Positions 10,983-19,481 of a DNA stretch of 43,204 bases are shown here, piece after piece. Both the position numbers and the translations under genes were made by a program. The notes beneath the pieces are model-generated. The model saw only the letters and a list, made by a program, of their open reading frames with translations. It searched no databases and was not told where the DNA came from. Location: assembly GCA_025458165.1 (NCBI GenBank), contig JALOTB010000067.1, positions 963-44,166 on the forward strand, given 5' to 3'. This DNA comes from Chromatiaceae bacterium (lineage in GTDB: Bacteria; Pseudomonadota; Gammaproteobacteria; Chromatiales; Chromatiaceae). Position 1 is the first letter of the stretch; each line of letters starts with the position of its first letter.

Positions 10983-11455
10983 GACCGAACCGCGCCCCAT
11001 TGCTCCTCGATGAGGTCGACCGGCGACTGCTGAACGACTTCCAACGCGACTTCCCGCTCACCGAGCGGCCCTATGCGGCGGTCGCCGAACGGCTGGGAGT
11101 GGACGAGGCGGAGATTCTGCGGCGTCTGGAGCGCCTGAGCAGCGCCGGCGCGGTCAGCCGCGTCGGACCGGTGCTGCGGCCGCAGCGGGTCGGCGCCAGC
11201 ACCCTGGCCGCCATGGCGGTGCCAGCGGAGCGCCTCGCGGAGGTCGCCGAGCTGGTCAACACCTTCTCGGAGGTCAACCACAACTACGAGCGGGAGCACC
11301 GCTTCAATCTCTGGTTCGTGCTCACCGCCGCGGATGAGGAGCGCTTGGCCGAGGTCATCGAAGAGATCGAAGGCCGCACCGGCATCGAGGTGCTCGATCT
11401 GCCGATGCTCGCCGAATTCCACATCGACCTGGGGTTTCCGCTGCAATGGACATGA
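10979..11455 (+). CDS. nirD: Siroheme decarboxylase subunit, NirD type
   Basis: Lrp/AsnC-like protein that, with NirL, removes acetate carboxyls from siroheme on the heme d1 route. The 158 residues begin with a winged-helix part (LLNDFQRDFPLTERPYAAVAE) and continue into an AsnC-type alpha/beta domain. NHNYEREHRFNLWFVL is the hallmark of the NirD/NirG branch, as opposed to the WPYNLF..HGRDR form of NirL/NirH. The ATG overlaps the nirF stop. A DNA-binding role is not expected; these proteins are enzymes despite the regulator-like fold. D versus G is assigned by gene order. Confidence 0.88.
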   Translation: MRPNRAPLLLDEVDRRLLNDFQRDFPLTERPYAAVAERLGVDEAEILRRLERLSSAGAVSRVGPVLRPQRVGASTLAAMAVPAERLAEVAELVNTFSEVNHNYEREHRFNLWFVLTAADEERLAEVIEEIEGRTGIEVLDLPMLAEFHIDLGFPLQWT

Positions 11456-12024
11456 AGACCAACGATTCGCCCGCCATCGCCGACCCCATCGATGCCGCGC
11501 TGCTGGCGGCGGTGCAGGGCGGGCTGCCGCTCAGCCCGCGGCCCTATGCGGTGATCGCCGACGCACTCGACCTCGAAGAGTCGGAGGTCCTGGTGCGCCT
11601 GGCTCGGCTGACCGACTCCGGCACCATCAAGCGCTTCGGCGTGGTCGTGCGCCATCAGGAGCTCGGCTACTGCGCCAACGCCATGGTCGTCTGGGCCCTG
11701 CCGGAGGAGCGCGTCGGCGAGGTCGGACGGCGCCTCGGAAGTCTGCCCTTCGTCACCCTGAGCTACCGGCGCCCGCGCCGCCTGCCCGACTGGCCTTACA
11801 ACCTATTCACCATGATCCACGGGCGCGACCGCGCGGCCGTCCTGGCGCTGGTGGAAGAGGCCAAGGACCGCTGCGGCCTGCAGGGGGTGGAGTGCGCGGT
11901 GCTCTTCAGCGGCCAGCGCTTCAAGCAGCGCGGCGCGCGCTATGTCGCCCCCTCGGTGGATACACCCCCCCTTGGCGTCGCCGGCAGCCGGTGTCCCGGG
12001 CCGCGGCTGGCCTTATCGCGATGA
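11446..12024 (+). CDS. nirL: Siroheme decarboxylase subunit, NirL type
   Basis: Partner of NirD in siroheme decarboxylation. The 192-residue product shows the winged-helix start (AAVQGGLPLSPRPYAVIADALD) and the NirL/NirH signature SYRRPRRLPDWPYNLFTMI followed by HGRDR. Two starts fit: ATG 11446 used here, or ATG 11452, which forms a classic ATGA overlap with the nirD stop. The last about 25 residues (PSVDTPPLGVAGSRC..) extend past the usual end and look unconserved. Its TGA overlaps the next ATG by four bases. Confidence 0.87.
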   Translation: MDMKTNDSPAIADPIDAALLAAVQGGLPLSPRPYAVIADALDLEESEVLVRLARLTDSGTIKRFGVVVRHQELGYCANAMVVWALPEERVGEVGRRLGSLPFVTLSYRRPRRLPDWPYNLFTMIHGRDRAAVLALVEEAKDRCGLQGVECAVLFSGQRFKQRGARYVAPSVDTPPLGVAGSRCPGPRLALSR

Positions 12025-13007
12025 CGGCGCTGGCCCCGCTGCAAAGGGACTTTCTCAACCGCTTCCAAGGGGATTTCCCGCTGGTCGAGCGCCCCTTCGC
12101 GCGCAGCGCCGATCTGCTCGGCACCGACGAGGCGGGCCTGATCGCGCTCGTCCGCGGTCTGCTGGAGGACGGGCACCTCACCCGCTTCGGGCCGCTGTTC
12201 GACGCCGAGCGCCTCGGCGGGCGCTTCACCCTGGCCGCCCTGGCGGTGCCGCAGGGGGACTTCGAGCGTGTCGCCGCGACCCTCAACGCCATGCCGGAGG
12301 TCGCCCACAACTACCGGCGCGAGCACCCGCTCAACATGTGGTTCGTGCTCGCCGCAGCGAGCGAGCGGGGCCTCGCGGAGGCCGTCATGCGCATCCAGGC
12401 GGCGACCGGGATGCCGGTCTACGAATTCCCGAAGCTCAAGGAGTTCCACCTCGGCTTCTGGATCGAGCTCGGCGCCGATGGCTCGGTTGGGCTGCGGCGA
12501 GTGGAGCGCGCACCGATCGAGGAGGGGGCGGCCGTCGACGGGCTGAATCGTGCCATTCTGGCCGCTACTCAGGCGGGCCTACCCCTGGTGCCCGAGCCCT
12601 ATACGGCCGTCGGCGAGCAGGTGGGGGTCTCGGGGGAGGAGGTCATCGGGCGCCTCGCGGGGTTGCTGCGCACCGGTGCGGTCCGCCGCATCGGTGCGGT
12701 CCCGAACCACTACCGCCTGGGGCTGCGCGGCAATGGGATGTCGGTGTGGGATGTCCGGGATGAGGAGGCCGAGGCGCTCGGCGAGCGGGTCGGTGCGCTC
12801 GACTTCGTGAGCCACTGTTATCTCCGCCCCCGCCGCCCCCCGGTCTGGCCCTACAACCTCTTCGCGATGGTCCACGGGCGGGACCGCGCCGAGGTCGCGG
12901 ACAAGGCGGCGGTGATCGCCGAGCTGCTCGGCGCCGCTTGCCGACGCCAGGCCGTGCTCTACAGCACGCAAGTGCTCAAGAAGACCGGCCTGCGATGGGC
13001 GGCCTGA
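12021..13007 (+). CDS. nirGH: NirG-NirH fusion siroheme decarboxylase
   Basis: A single 328-residue protein equal to two siroheme decarboxylase subunits joined head to tail. Residues 1-about 155 are NirG/D-like (FPLVERPFARSADLLGTDE, then HNYRREHPLNMWFV). Residues about 170-328 are NirH/L-like (AATQAGLPLVPEPYTAVGE, then RPPVWPYNLFAMVHGRDR and KKTGLRW). A linker around 155-170 is acidic and shows no stop. In Pseudomonas these are separate genes. Together with nirD and nirL it gives all four decarboxylase domains. Translation is coupled to nirL through an ATGA overlap. Confidence 0.88.
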   Translation: MTALAPLQRDFLNRFQGDFPLVERPFARSADLLGTDEAGLIALVRGLLEDGHLTRFGPLFDAERLGGRFTLAALAVPQGDFERVAATLNAMPEVAHNYRREHPLNMWFVLAAASERGLAEAVMRIQAATGMPVYEFPKLKEFHLGFWIELGADGSVGLRRVERAPIEEGAAVDGLNRAILAATQAGLPLVPEPYTAVGEQVGVSGEEVIGRLAGLLRTGAVRRIGAVPNHYRLGLRGNGMSVWDVRDEEAEALGERVGALDFVSHCYLRPRRPPVWPYNLFAMVHGRDRAEVADKAAVIAELLGAACRRQAVLYSTQVLKKTGLRWAA

Positions 13008-13050
13008 GACGTGGGAAGATGAGGGTCCACCAGTGAGCTTCGGCGCCGGC

Positions 13051-13076
13051 CTGTGGGAGCGGCTTGCAGCCGCGAC
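13051..13076. repeat. REP-like palindromic element
   Basis: CTGTGGGAGCGGCTTGCAGC and the bases that follow contain a 6-bp stem, GCGGCT and AGCCGC, around a TGC loop. This form is widespread as a repetitive extragenic palindrome in gammaproteobacteria. It lies in the 128-base gap between nirGH and nirJ and might modulate the mRNA there. Confidence 0.6.
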
Positions 13077-13135
13077 AGGGCGTCTTACAGAGTCGTTACG
13101 ATGAGCCGCACCGCGTTTGAGACAGCCCCCTGACC

Positions 13136-14308
13136 ATGTTCCGCATCAGCCGCTATCTCCACGCACTGACCAGCGACGCCCCGCGGCGCGAGGCCACCCC
13201 GCCCTCGGGTCCGGTGGTGATCTGGAACCTGGTGCGCCGCTGCAACCTGACTTGCAAGCACTGCTACGCGACCTCGGCGGACAAGGACTTCCCCGGCGAG
13301 CTTGGCACCGAGCAGGTCTTCGCGGTGATGGACGACCTTTACGCCTACGGCGTGCGGGTGTTGATCCTCTCGGGCGGTGAGCCCCTGATGCGCCCGGACC
13401 TGTTTACGATCGCCCGGCGGGCCAAGACCATGGGGTTCTACGTCGGGCTCTCGACCAACGGGACCCTGATCGACCGGACCAGCCTCGGCGAGATCGCCGA
13501 GACGCAGTTCGATTACGTCGGCATCAGCCTCGACGGGCTGCGCGAGACCCACGACCGCTTCCGCCGCCGCGCCGGAGCCTTCGATGAGGCCTTGAACGGG
13601 ATCCGGCTGTGCCGGGATGCCGGGCTCAAGGTCGGGCTGCGCTTCACCCTCACCCAGGACAACGCGGCCGAGCTGCCCGATCTGCTGCGATTGATGGACG
13701 AGGAAGGGATCGACAAGTTCTATCTCTCCCACCTCAACTATGCCGGGCGGGGATACAAGAACCGCAGTGACGATGTGCACTACCGCATGACCCGGGCGGC
13801 GATGGACCTGTTGTTCGGCCGCTGCTGGGACGACGTGCTGGCGGGCCGGCGCCGCGAGTTTGTCACCGGCAACAACGACGCGGACGGGGCCTATCTCCTG
13901 CTCTGGGCCGAGCGCAGCATCCCCCGTCAGGTCCCCCGGCTGCATGCGATGCTGGAGCGCTGGGGCGGAAACGCCTCCGGGGTTAACATCGCCAACATCG
14001 ATAACGAGGGCCGCGTTCACCCCGACACCATGTGGTGGGACTACAACCTGGGCAGCGTCAAAGACCGGCCTTTCTCCGCCATCTGGGAGGATCGCTCCGA
14101 CCCTTTGATGGCGGGTCTCAAGCAAAGGCCGAGGCCGCTCACCGGGCGCTGTGCCCAGTGCGCGCATCTCGGGATCTGCGGCGGCAACAGCCGGACCCGC
14201 GCCTGGCGCATCACCGGTGACCCCTGGGCCGAGGACCCGGGCTGCTACCTGACCGACGCCGAGATCGGTCTCGCGGCCCCCGCCGCCGGGAGATTAGCCG
14301 CCGTCTGA
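13136..14308 (+). CDS. nirJ: Radical SAM heme d1 synthase NirJ
   Basis: Cytosolic radical SAM enzyme that replaces two propionate side chains of didecarboxysiroheme with oxo groups. The 390 residues match the family (about 387 in Pseudomonas). CNLTCKHC at C36-C40-C43 binds the radical SAM cluster; LSGGEPLMRPD and GISLDGLRETHDRFR are typical core segments. A C-terminal SPASM-like cysteine set (CAQCAHLGICGGNSR, then DPGCYLTD) binds an auxiliary cluster. It follows nirGH after a REP-like element and is 42 bases from ubiU, so probably in the same transcript. Confidence 0.95.
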   Translation: MFRISRYLHALTSDAPRREATPPSGPVVIWNLVRRCNLTCKHCYATSADKDFPGELGTEQVFAVMDDLYAYGVRVLILSGGEPLMRPDLFTIARRAKTMGFYVGLSTNGTLIDRTSLGEIAETQFDYVGISLDGLRETHDRFRRRAGAFDEALNGIRLCRDAGLKVGLRFTLTQDNAAELPDLLRLMDEEGIDKFYLSHLNYAGRGYKNRSDDVHYRMTRAAMDLLFGRCWDDVLAGRRREFVTGNNDADGAYLLLWAERSIPRQVPRLHAMLERWGGNASGVNIANIDNEGRVHPDTMWWDYNLGSVKDRPFSAIWEDRSDPLMAGLKQRPRPLTGRCAQCAHLGICGGNSRTRAWRITGDPWAEDPGCYLTDAEIGLAAPAAGRLAAV

Positions 14309-14350
14309 CCGTGGGCGGTCGCCGTCCGCTCGACTCACCGCTGTAACCCG

Positions 14351-15364
14351 ATGTCATCGAAACCGCTCCTTGAGCTCATCTGCCCGGCCGGCAGTCTGCC
14401 GGCCCTCAAGGCCGCCGTCGACCAGGGCGCCGACGCGGTCTACCTTGGTCTCAAGGACAACACCAACGCGCGCAACTTCGCCGGCCTCAACTTCGACGAG
14501 GCGTCGCTCCGCGAGGGTATCCGCTACGCCCAGGCGAAGCGGCGCAAGGTGCTGATGGCGCTCAACACCTACCCGCAGCCGGAGACGCTCGCGCGCTGGC
14601 ACCGGGCGGTGGACAAGGCCGCCGAGCTGGGGGTCGACGCGGTGATCCTGGCCGATGCCGGACTCATGGCCTACGCGGCCAAGCGCCACCCGGCGCTGCG
14701 CCTGCACCTCTCGGTGCAGGGCTCGGCGACCTCCTACGAGGCCATCAACTTCTACCGCGAGCGCTTCGGCATCGAGCGCGCCGTGCTGCCGCGGGTGTTG
14801 TCGCTCCCCCAGGTCGAGGACCTGATCCAGGGCACCCAAGTGGAGATCGAGCTGTTTGGCTTCGGCGGACTGTGCGTGATGGTCGAGGGGCGCTGCCTGC
14901 TGTCATCCTACGCCTGCGGCGACTCGCCCAACACCTTCGGCGCCTGCTCCCCAGGACATGCAGTGCGCTGGCAGCAGACCCCGGCCGGCATGGAGACCCG
15001 GCTCAATGGCGTCCTCATCGACCGCTACGCCGAGCACGAGAAGGCGGGCTACCCGACCTTGTGCAAGGGCCGCTTCGAGGTACGGTGCGAGACCTACTAC
15101 GCCCTCGAGGAGCCCACGAGCCTCAACAGCATGGCCCTGCTCCCGGAGATGGCGCGCATCGGGGTCGCCGGGATCAAGATCGAGGGCCGCCAACGGAGCC
15201 CCGCCTATGTCGCCCAGGTGACCCGGGTGTGGCGCGCCGCCATCGACGCCGTCAAGCGCGCGCCCCAGGCCTTCATCCCCGCGCCGGCCTGGACCGCCGA
15301 GCTCGCCCGCCTGTGCGAGGGCAGCATGCACACGCTGGGCGCCTATCACCGCCCGTGGAAATGA
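14351..15364 (+). CDS. ubiU: Oxygen-independent ubiquinone hydroxylation protein UbiU (U32 family)
   Basis: Fe-S protein of the U32 peptidase-like family that, as a UbiU-UbiV heterodimer, hydroxylates ubiquinone precursors without oxygen. The 337-residue protein has the U32 start (ELICPAGSLPALKAAVDQGA) and four cysteines at 175, 182, 199 and 238. Their spacing is identical to the cluster ligands of Escherichia coli UbiU (169, 176, 193, 232). No signal peptide; cytosolic. It lies between nirJ and the ubiV remnant, which fits the need for ubiquinone during anaerobic nitrite respiration. Confidence 0.95.
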   Translation: MSSKPLLELICPAGSLPALKAAVDQGADAVYLGLKDNTNARNFAGLNFDEASLREGIRYAQAKRRKVLMALNTYPQPETLARWHRAVDKAAELGVDAVILADAGLMAYAAKRHPALRLHLSVQGSATSYEAINFYRERFGIERAVLPRVLSLPQVEDLIQGTQVEIELFGFGGLCVMVEGRCLLSSYACGDSPNTFGACSPGHAVRWQQTPAGMETRLNGVLIDRYAEHEKAGYPTLCKGRFEVRCETYYALEEPTSLNSMALLPEMARIGVAGIKIEGRQRSPAYVAQVTRVWRAAIDAVKRAPQAFIPAPAWTAELARLCEGSMHTLGAYHRPWK

Positions 15365-15365
15365 G

Positions 15366-16148
15366 ATGAGGCTCGCGCTCGGTCCGCTGCTCTACTACTG
15401 GTCGCGCGAGGACACGCTGGCCTTCTACGAGCAGGGGTCGTCCTAGCGAGCCAGACCCTGATCGAGTCGGAGTCGGATCTCAAGGCGCTGCGCCGGCTCG
15501 CTGCCGACGGGCGCTTCGCGGTGGAGGCGAACGAATGGGGCGCGGTGCGGCTTTTGTCCGAGGCGGGGCGGACGTTCGTTGCCGGCTCCACGCTCAACGT
15601 CTACAACCCGGACACCCTGACCCTGCTCCAACGAGCTCGGCGCCTCGCGCTGGGTGCCGCCCGTCGAGATGCCGGGCGCCATGCTCGCCGCCATGCCGGT
15701 GCCCGCGGGGATGCAGACCGAGCTCTTCGCCTACGGCCGGATGCCGCTGGCCCACTCCGCGCGCTGTTTCACCGCCCGTCACTACGACCTGCCCAAGGAC
15801 GACTGCCAGTTCTGCTGCCTCGATCACCCCGATGGGCTCGTCCTGCGCACGCGCGAGGGGCAGGACTTTCTCGCGATCAACGGGGTCCAGATCCAGTCCG
15901 CCAAGGTGCTCAGCCTGGCGCACCGCCTCGGCGAGCTGCGCGAGCGCGGGGTCGACGTGCTGCGCCTCTCGCCCCAGGCCCGGCACACCGAGCGGGTCGT
16001 CGCCCTGTTCCGCGGCCTGCTCGATGGCGAGACCCCCCCGGCCGAGGCACAGCACCGACTGGGGCCCTACCTTCCCGCCGAGCCCTGTGACGGCTACTGG
16101 CGCGGCGAGGCCGGGATGGATTGGCTCGGCTCCGCCCCCCCAACCTGA
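15366..16148 (+). pseudogene. ubiV: Disrupted ubiV (deletion plus frameshift)
   Basis: Should encode the partner of UbiU, but no single frame covers it. The ATG at 15366 begins a good UbiV start (LALGPLLYYWSREDTLAFYEQ) that hits a stop at 15444-15446. UbiV sequence resumes in another frame (VVLASQTLIESESDLKAL..LNVYNPDTLTLL), so about 40 residues are missing; these include the region of the first cluster cysteine (C39 in E. coli). Near 15630 the frame shifts back (ELGASRWVPPVEM) and runs intact to the stop at 16148, keeping the other three cluster cysteines (ARC.., DDCQFCC). Either a real pseudogene or a local assembly or basecalling error. Confidence 0.85.
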
Positions 16149-16161
16149 GGAGATTGATCGA

Positions 16162-16626
16162 GTGCGATTGCCCGACTTCCCCCGTCCGCTCGCGCGCCTG
16201 CTGGCCGCGCTGCCCCCGTATCCGGCCTCGCTCGCCTTCGCCGCCGGCTCGCGCATCCTCGCCTGGCCCGCTCTGCGGGGCCTCGACTGGTCGCCCGTGC
16301 TCGGGCGGCGCTTCTGCCTGTACGTGCGCGACCTGGGGGTTAGGGTCTACTTTTCGCTGCACGAGGACGGCTTCCGGGCCGAGTCGAGCAGCCCCGTCGA
16401 CGTGACCTTTACCGCCACCGCCGCCGATCTGGCGCGCCTCGCACTGCGCCTGGAGGACCCGGACACCCTGTTCTTCAACCGCCGTCTGCTTATCGAAGGG
16501 GACACCAATGTCGGGCTGACGGTGAAGAACCTGCTCGACACGGTAGAGCTGGAGGCGGCGCTGGCGGCCATGCCCGCCGGGCTCGGCAGCGCCGTGATCA
16601 ATCTCCGGCAGCTCGCGCTGCGCTGA
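16162..16626 (+). CDS. ubiT: Anaerobic ubiquinone accessory protein UbiT (SCP2 domain)
   Basis: SCP2-like lipid-carrier protein that binds ubiquinone intermediates for UbiU-UbiV. The GTG start at 16162 is chosen from GAGGA about ten bases upstream; the longer frame upstream is antisense-like and overlaps ubiV. The 154 residues show the family pattern PRPLARLLAALPPYPASLAF, LDWSPVLGRRFCLYVRDLG, a DVTFTATAADLARLA strand-helix and LFFNRRLLIEGDTNVGLTVKN. It directly follows the ubiV remnant and precedes a cytochrome gene by 20 bases. Confidence 0.9.
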   Translation: MRLPDFPRPLARLLAALPPYPASLAFAAGSRILAWPALRGLDWSPVLGRRFCLYVRDLGVRVYFSLHEDGFRAESSSPVDVTFTATAADLARLALRLEDPDTLFFNRRLLIEGDTNVGLTVKNLLDTVELEAALAAMPAGLGSAVINLRQLALR

Positions 16627-16646
16627 CAGCCAAGGGGGCCCGAATC

Positions 16647-17108
16647 ATGCGCCTGTGTTGGAGCCTGACCGTCGTTCTGGCCCTCGCCCTGGCGGGCGCC
16701 GTCTATCTCTTTGGCATCCGCGGCTCGGTTGCGCCGGCGAGCGACGGGCGCACCGCGATCCTGCTGGAGCCCGGCGAGCGCGACCTGGTGCTGGCCGAGA
16801 TGCGCGCCTTCCTCCAGAGCACCCAGGCGATCGTCGCCGCCGCGGCCGCCGGCGAGCTCGCTCCCGCCGTCACCGCGGCGCGCGCGGTCGGTGCCGCGGC
16901 GCAGGAGGCGGTCCCGGCGAGCCTGATGGGCAAGCTGCCGCTGGGCTTCAAGACCCTGGGTCTCGACACCCACCAGCGCTTCGACCAGCTCGCCCTCAAC
17001 GCCGAGGCGATGGACGATCCCGCCCAGACCCTGCAGGAGCTCGCCGAGCTGCTCAACAACTGCGTCGGCTGCCACGCCGCCTTCCGTATCGATGCGGCGA
17101 AGAATTAG
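16647..17108 (+). CDS. Class II-like (cytochrome c'-type) monoheme cytochrome
   Basis: Exported protein of 153 residues with an N-terminal hydrophobic anchor or signal (about 5-24) and a helical body. The single heme motif CVGCH (C139, C142, H143) is near the C-terminus and followed by AAFR, as in cytochrome c' and related four-helix cytochromes. In cytochrome c' this heme binds NO, so NO buffering near nitrite reductase is possible, but electron transfer is equally likely. It sits between ubiT and nirN on short spacers (20 and 28 bases). Confidence 0.8.
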   Translation: MRLCWSLTVVLALALAGAVYLFGIRGSVAPASDGRTAILLEPGERDLVLAEMRAFLQSTQAIVAAAAAGELAPAVTAARAVGAAAQEAVPASLMGKLPLGFKTLGLDTHQRFDQLALNAEAMDDPAQTLQELAELLNNCVGCHAAFRIDAAKN

Positions 17109-17136
17109 GGTCCTTCCTCTGCCATCGAGGTCCCAT

Positions 17137-18711
17137 ATGAGAGCCTCAATGCTGGCGCCTCTGCTCGCCGCGATGGCCGTCCTCACGGGGCTGGGCGCGG
17201 TCTACGCCGAGGCGGAGGAGGGGGTCGACGCGGTCTATCAGCGGCTCTGTGCCCAGTGCCACGGGCCGGACCGGCTCGGCGGAGTCGGGCCGGCCCTGAT
17301 CCCGCAGACGCTGGGTCGCTTGAAGCCCGCGGAGGCCCAGCGTGCCATCCTGGAGGGCCGCCCGGCGAGTCAGATGCCGGCCTTTGCCGGGCAGGTCGAC
17401 GAGGCGATGGCCGCTCGCTTGGCCGAGCACGTCTTCGCGCCGCCAGTCGAGGCGCCGGTCTGGCCGGTGGAGAAGATCCTGGCGAGTCATCGGGTCCTGA
17501 TCGATCCGGCCACGCTGCCGCAACAACCGGTGCACCAGGCCGACCCGCTCAACCTCTTCGTCGTCGTCGAGCTGGGTGACCACCACGCGAGCATTCTCGA
17601 CGGCGACCGCCTGGAGCCCATCCACCGCTTCCCCACCCACAACGCGCTCCACGGCGGGCCGAAGTTCTCGCCGGATGGGCGCTTCGTCTACTTCGCCTCG
17701 CGCAACGGCTGGGTGAGCAAGTTCGACCTCTATAGCCTGCAATCGGTGGCCGAGGTCCGAGCGGGCATCAATACCCGCAATCTCGCCGTGTCGGGCGACG
17801 GGCGCTATGTCGCCGTCGCCAACTACCTGCCGCACACCCTGGTGCTCCTCGACGCGAGGGACTTGTCCCCGATCAAGCTGATCCCGGTGGAGGACGGCAA
17901 GGGCAACAGCTCACGGGTGAGCGCGGTCTACTCAGCGCCGCCGCGGCAGAGCTTCGTCGCGGCGCTCAAGGACATCCCCGAGGTGTGGGAGATCCTGCAC
18001 GCGGACGACCCGCCGCCGGTCTACGATGGCCCGATGCACGACTATCGGCTGAACGAGGGCACGGCCGAGGTCAAGGGGCCGTTCCCGGTGCGGCGCATTC
18101 GGCTGGAGGACTACCTCGACGACTTCTTCTTCGACCCGTCCTACCGCCTGGTGCTCGGTGCCGCGCGCAACGCGAAGAACGGCCAGGTCGTGCACCTCGA
18201 CGTGCGGCAGAAGATCGCCGACCTGGAGCTCGACGGCATGCCGCACCTCGGCTCCGGGATCACCTGGGAGTATGAGGGGCGGACCGTGCTCGCGACCCCG
18301 CACCTCGACAAGGGCGAGGTGAGCGTGATCGACATGGAGACCTGGCGGACGATCAAGCGCATCCAGACCCTGGGTCCGGGCTTCTTCATGCGCAGCCACG
18401 AGGGCACGCCCTACGCCTGGGTCGACGTCTACTTCGGCGAGCACAAGGACGCGGTCCACGTGATCGACAAGCGGACCCTGGAGATCGTTGAGACGCTGCG
18501 GCCCTCACCGGGCAAGACCGCCGCCCATGTCGAATTTGACCGGCAGGGGCGGTACGCCCTGGTCAGCGTCTCCGAGCCAGCCCCCGACGGTGCACTGGTG
18601 ATCTACGACGCGCTGAGTCTGCGCGAGGTCAAGCGCCTGCCGATGAACAAGCCCTCGGGCAAGTACAACGTCCACAATAAGATCACGCGCTCGTCCGGAA
18701 CCAGCCACTGA
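17137..18711 (+). CDS. nirN: Dihydro-heme d1 dehydrogenase NirN
   Basis: Periplasmic NirS paralogue that introduces the final acrylate double bond of heme d1. The 524 residues start with a signal peptide (AVLTGLGAVYAEAEE), then a small c-heme domain with CAQCH (C38, C41, H42) and MPAFAGQ, then a d1-type propeller (FSPDGRFVYFASRNGWVSKFD, VANYLPHTLVLLDA, MPHLGSGITWEYEG, YNVHNKITRS). The ATG at 17137 begins right at the signal peptide. It is more distant from NirS than NirS is from its orthologues, supporting NirN. It ends the nir-ubi cluster; no clear terminator follows. Confidence 0.92.
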   Translation: MRASMLAPLLAAMAVLTGLGAVYAEAEEGVDAVYQRLCAQCHGPDRLGGVGPALIPQTLGRLKPAEAQRAILEGRPASQMPAFAGQVDEAMAARLAEHVFAPPVEAPVWPVEKILASHRVLIDPATLPQQPVHQADPLNLFVVVELGDHHASILDGDRLEPIHRFPTHNALHGGPKFSPDGRFVYFASRNGWVSKFDLYSLQSVAEVRAGINTRNLAVSGDGRYVAVANYLPHTLVLLDARDLSPIKLIPVEDGKGNSSRVSAVYSAPPRQSFVAALKDIPEVWEILHADDPPPVYDGPMHDYRLNEGTAEVKGPFPVRRIRLEDYLDDFFFDPSYRLVLGAARNAKNGQVVHLDVRQKIADLELDGMPHLGSGITWEYEGRTVLATPHLDKGEVSVIDMETWRTIKRIQTLGPGFFMRSHEGTPYAWVDVYFGEHKDAVHVIDKRTLEIVETLRPSPGKTAAHVEFDRQGRYALVSVSEPAPDGALVIYDALSLREVKRLPMNKPSGKYNVHNKITRSSGTSH

Positions 18712-18868
18712 GGCGCGCCGCGCCCCGCCGACCCCGGGATTCGTCCTGCGGGCCGGCTTGCACTATACTTCCCAACTAGCTGTTTGTGTTGAGTCGCTGT
18801 ACGGCCCGCTGGTCGATGACCGATGCGGGTCGGGGGCGGATGCGCCGGCTGGTGCGTGGGGGTGCTCG

Positions 18869-19468
18869 ATGATGATGGGAGATCGGCGGCCGCGGTGGAT
18901 ATGGGCCGTCTCGCTCTTGGGGTTGCTCGGCCTCGGTGGCTGCGCGACCGCGCCGCCCCAGCGACCGCAAGATGCCTGCGCGATCTTTGATGAGAAGCCC
19001 AGTTGGTACAAGGCGGCGCGCAAGGCGGAGGCCAAGTGGGGTACGCCGGTTCAGGTGCAGCTCGCCATCATCCGCGCCGAGTCGGGCTTCCGCCACGACG
19101 CCAAGCCGCCTCGGGAACGCCTGCTCGGGGTCCCGTTGTGGCGCGCGTCGAGCGCCTACGGCTATCCCCAGGCCAAGGACGAGACCTGGGACTGGTATCG
19201 GGACAAGACCGGCAACCGTGGTGCCAGCCGGAGGGATTTTGCCGACGCGGTCGATTTCGTCGGCTGGTACACCGACGTCAGCCAGCGCACGCTGGGCATC
19301 TCGAAGTGGGACGCCTACAGCCAGTACCTCGCCTACCACGAGGGTCACGGAGGCTACAAGCGCGGGACGTACAAAGACAAGGCCTGGCTGATGGGCGTGG
19401 CGCGCAAGGTCGACTCCTACGCGCGCACCTACGGCGCCCAGCTCGCGAGCTGCCGCAAGGGGTCCTGA
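18869..19468 (+). CDS. Lytic transglycosylase-like lipoprotein (SLT domain)
   Basis: Probable peptidoglycan lytic transglycosylase anchored in the outer membrane. The start at 18869 follows GTGGGGG; two more ATGs come directly after it. The 199-residue product has a signal peptide with lipobox LGGC (C25). The SLT fold is shown by QVQLAIIRAESGFRHDA, with the probable catalytic Glu71, then AYGYPQAKDETWDWYRD, FVGWY and YLAYHEGHGGY. It is smaller than Slt70 and nearer the size of EmtA. It converges on the L,D-transpeptidase gene, giving two wall enzymes side by side. Confidence 0.85.
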   Translation: MMMGDRRPRWIWAVSLLGLLGLGGCATAPPQRPQDACAIFDEKPSWYKAARKAEAKWGTPVQVQLAIIRAESGFRHDAKPPRERLLGVPLWRASSAYGYPQAKDETWDWYRDKTGNRGASRRDFADAVDFVGWYTDVSQRTLGISKWDAYSQYLAYHEGHGGYKRGTYKDKAWLMGVARKVDSYARTYGAQLASCRKGS

Positions 19469-19481
19469 AGGCCCCGGTCCC

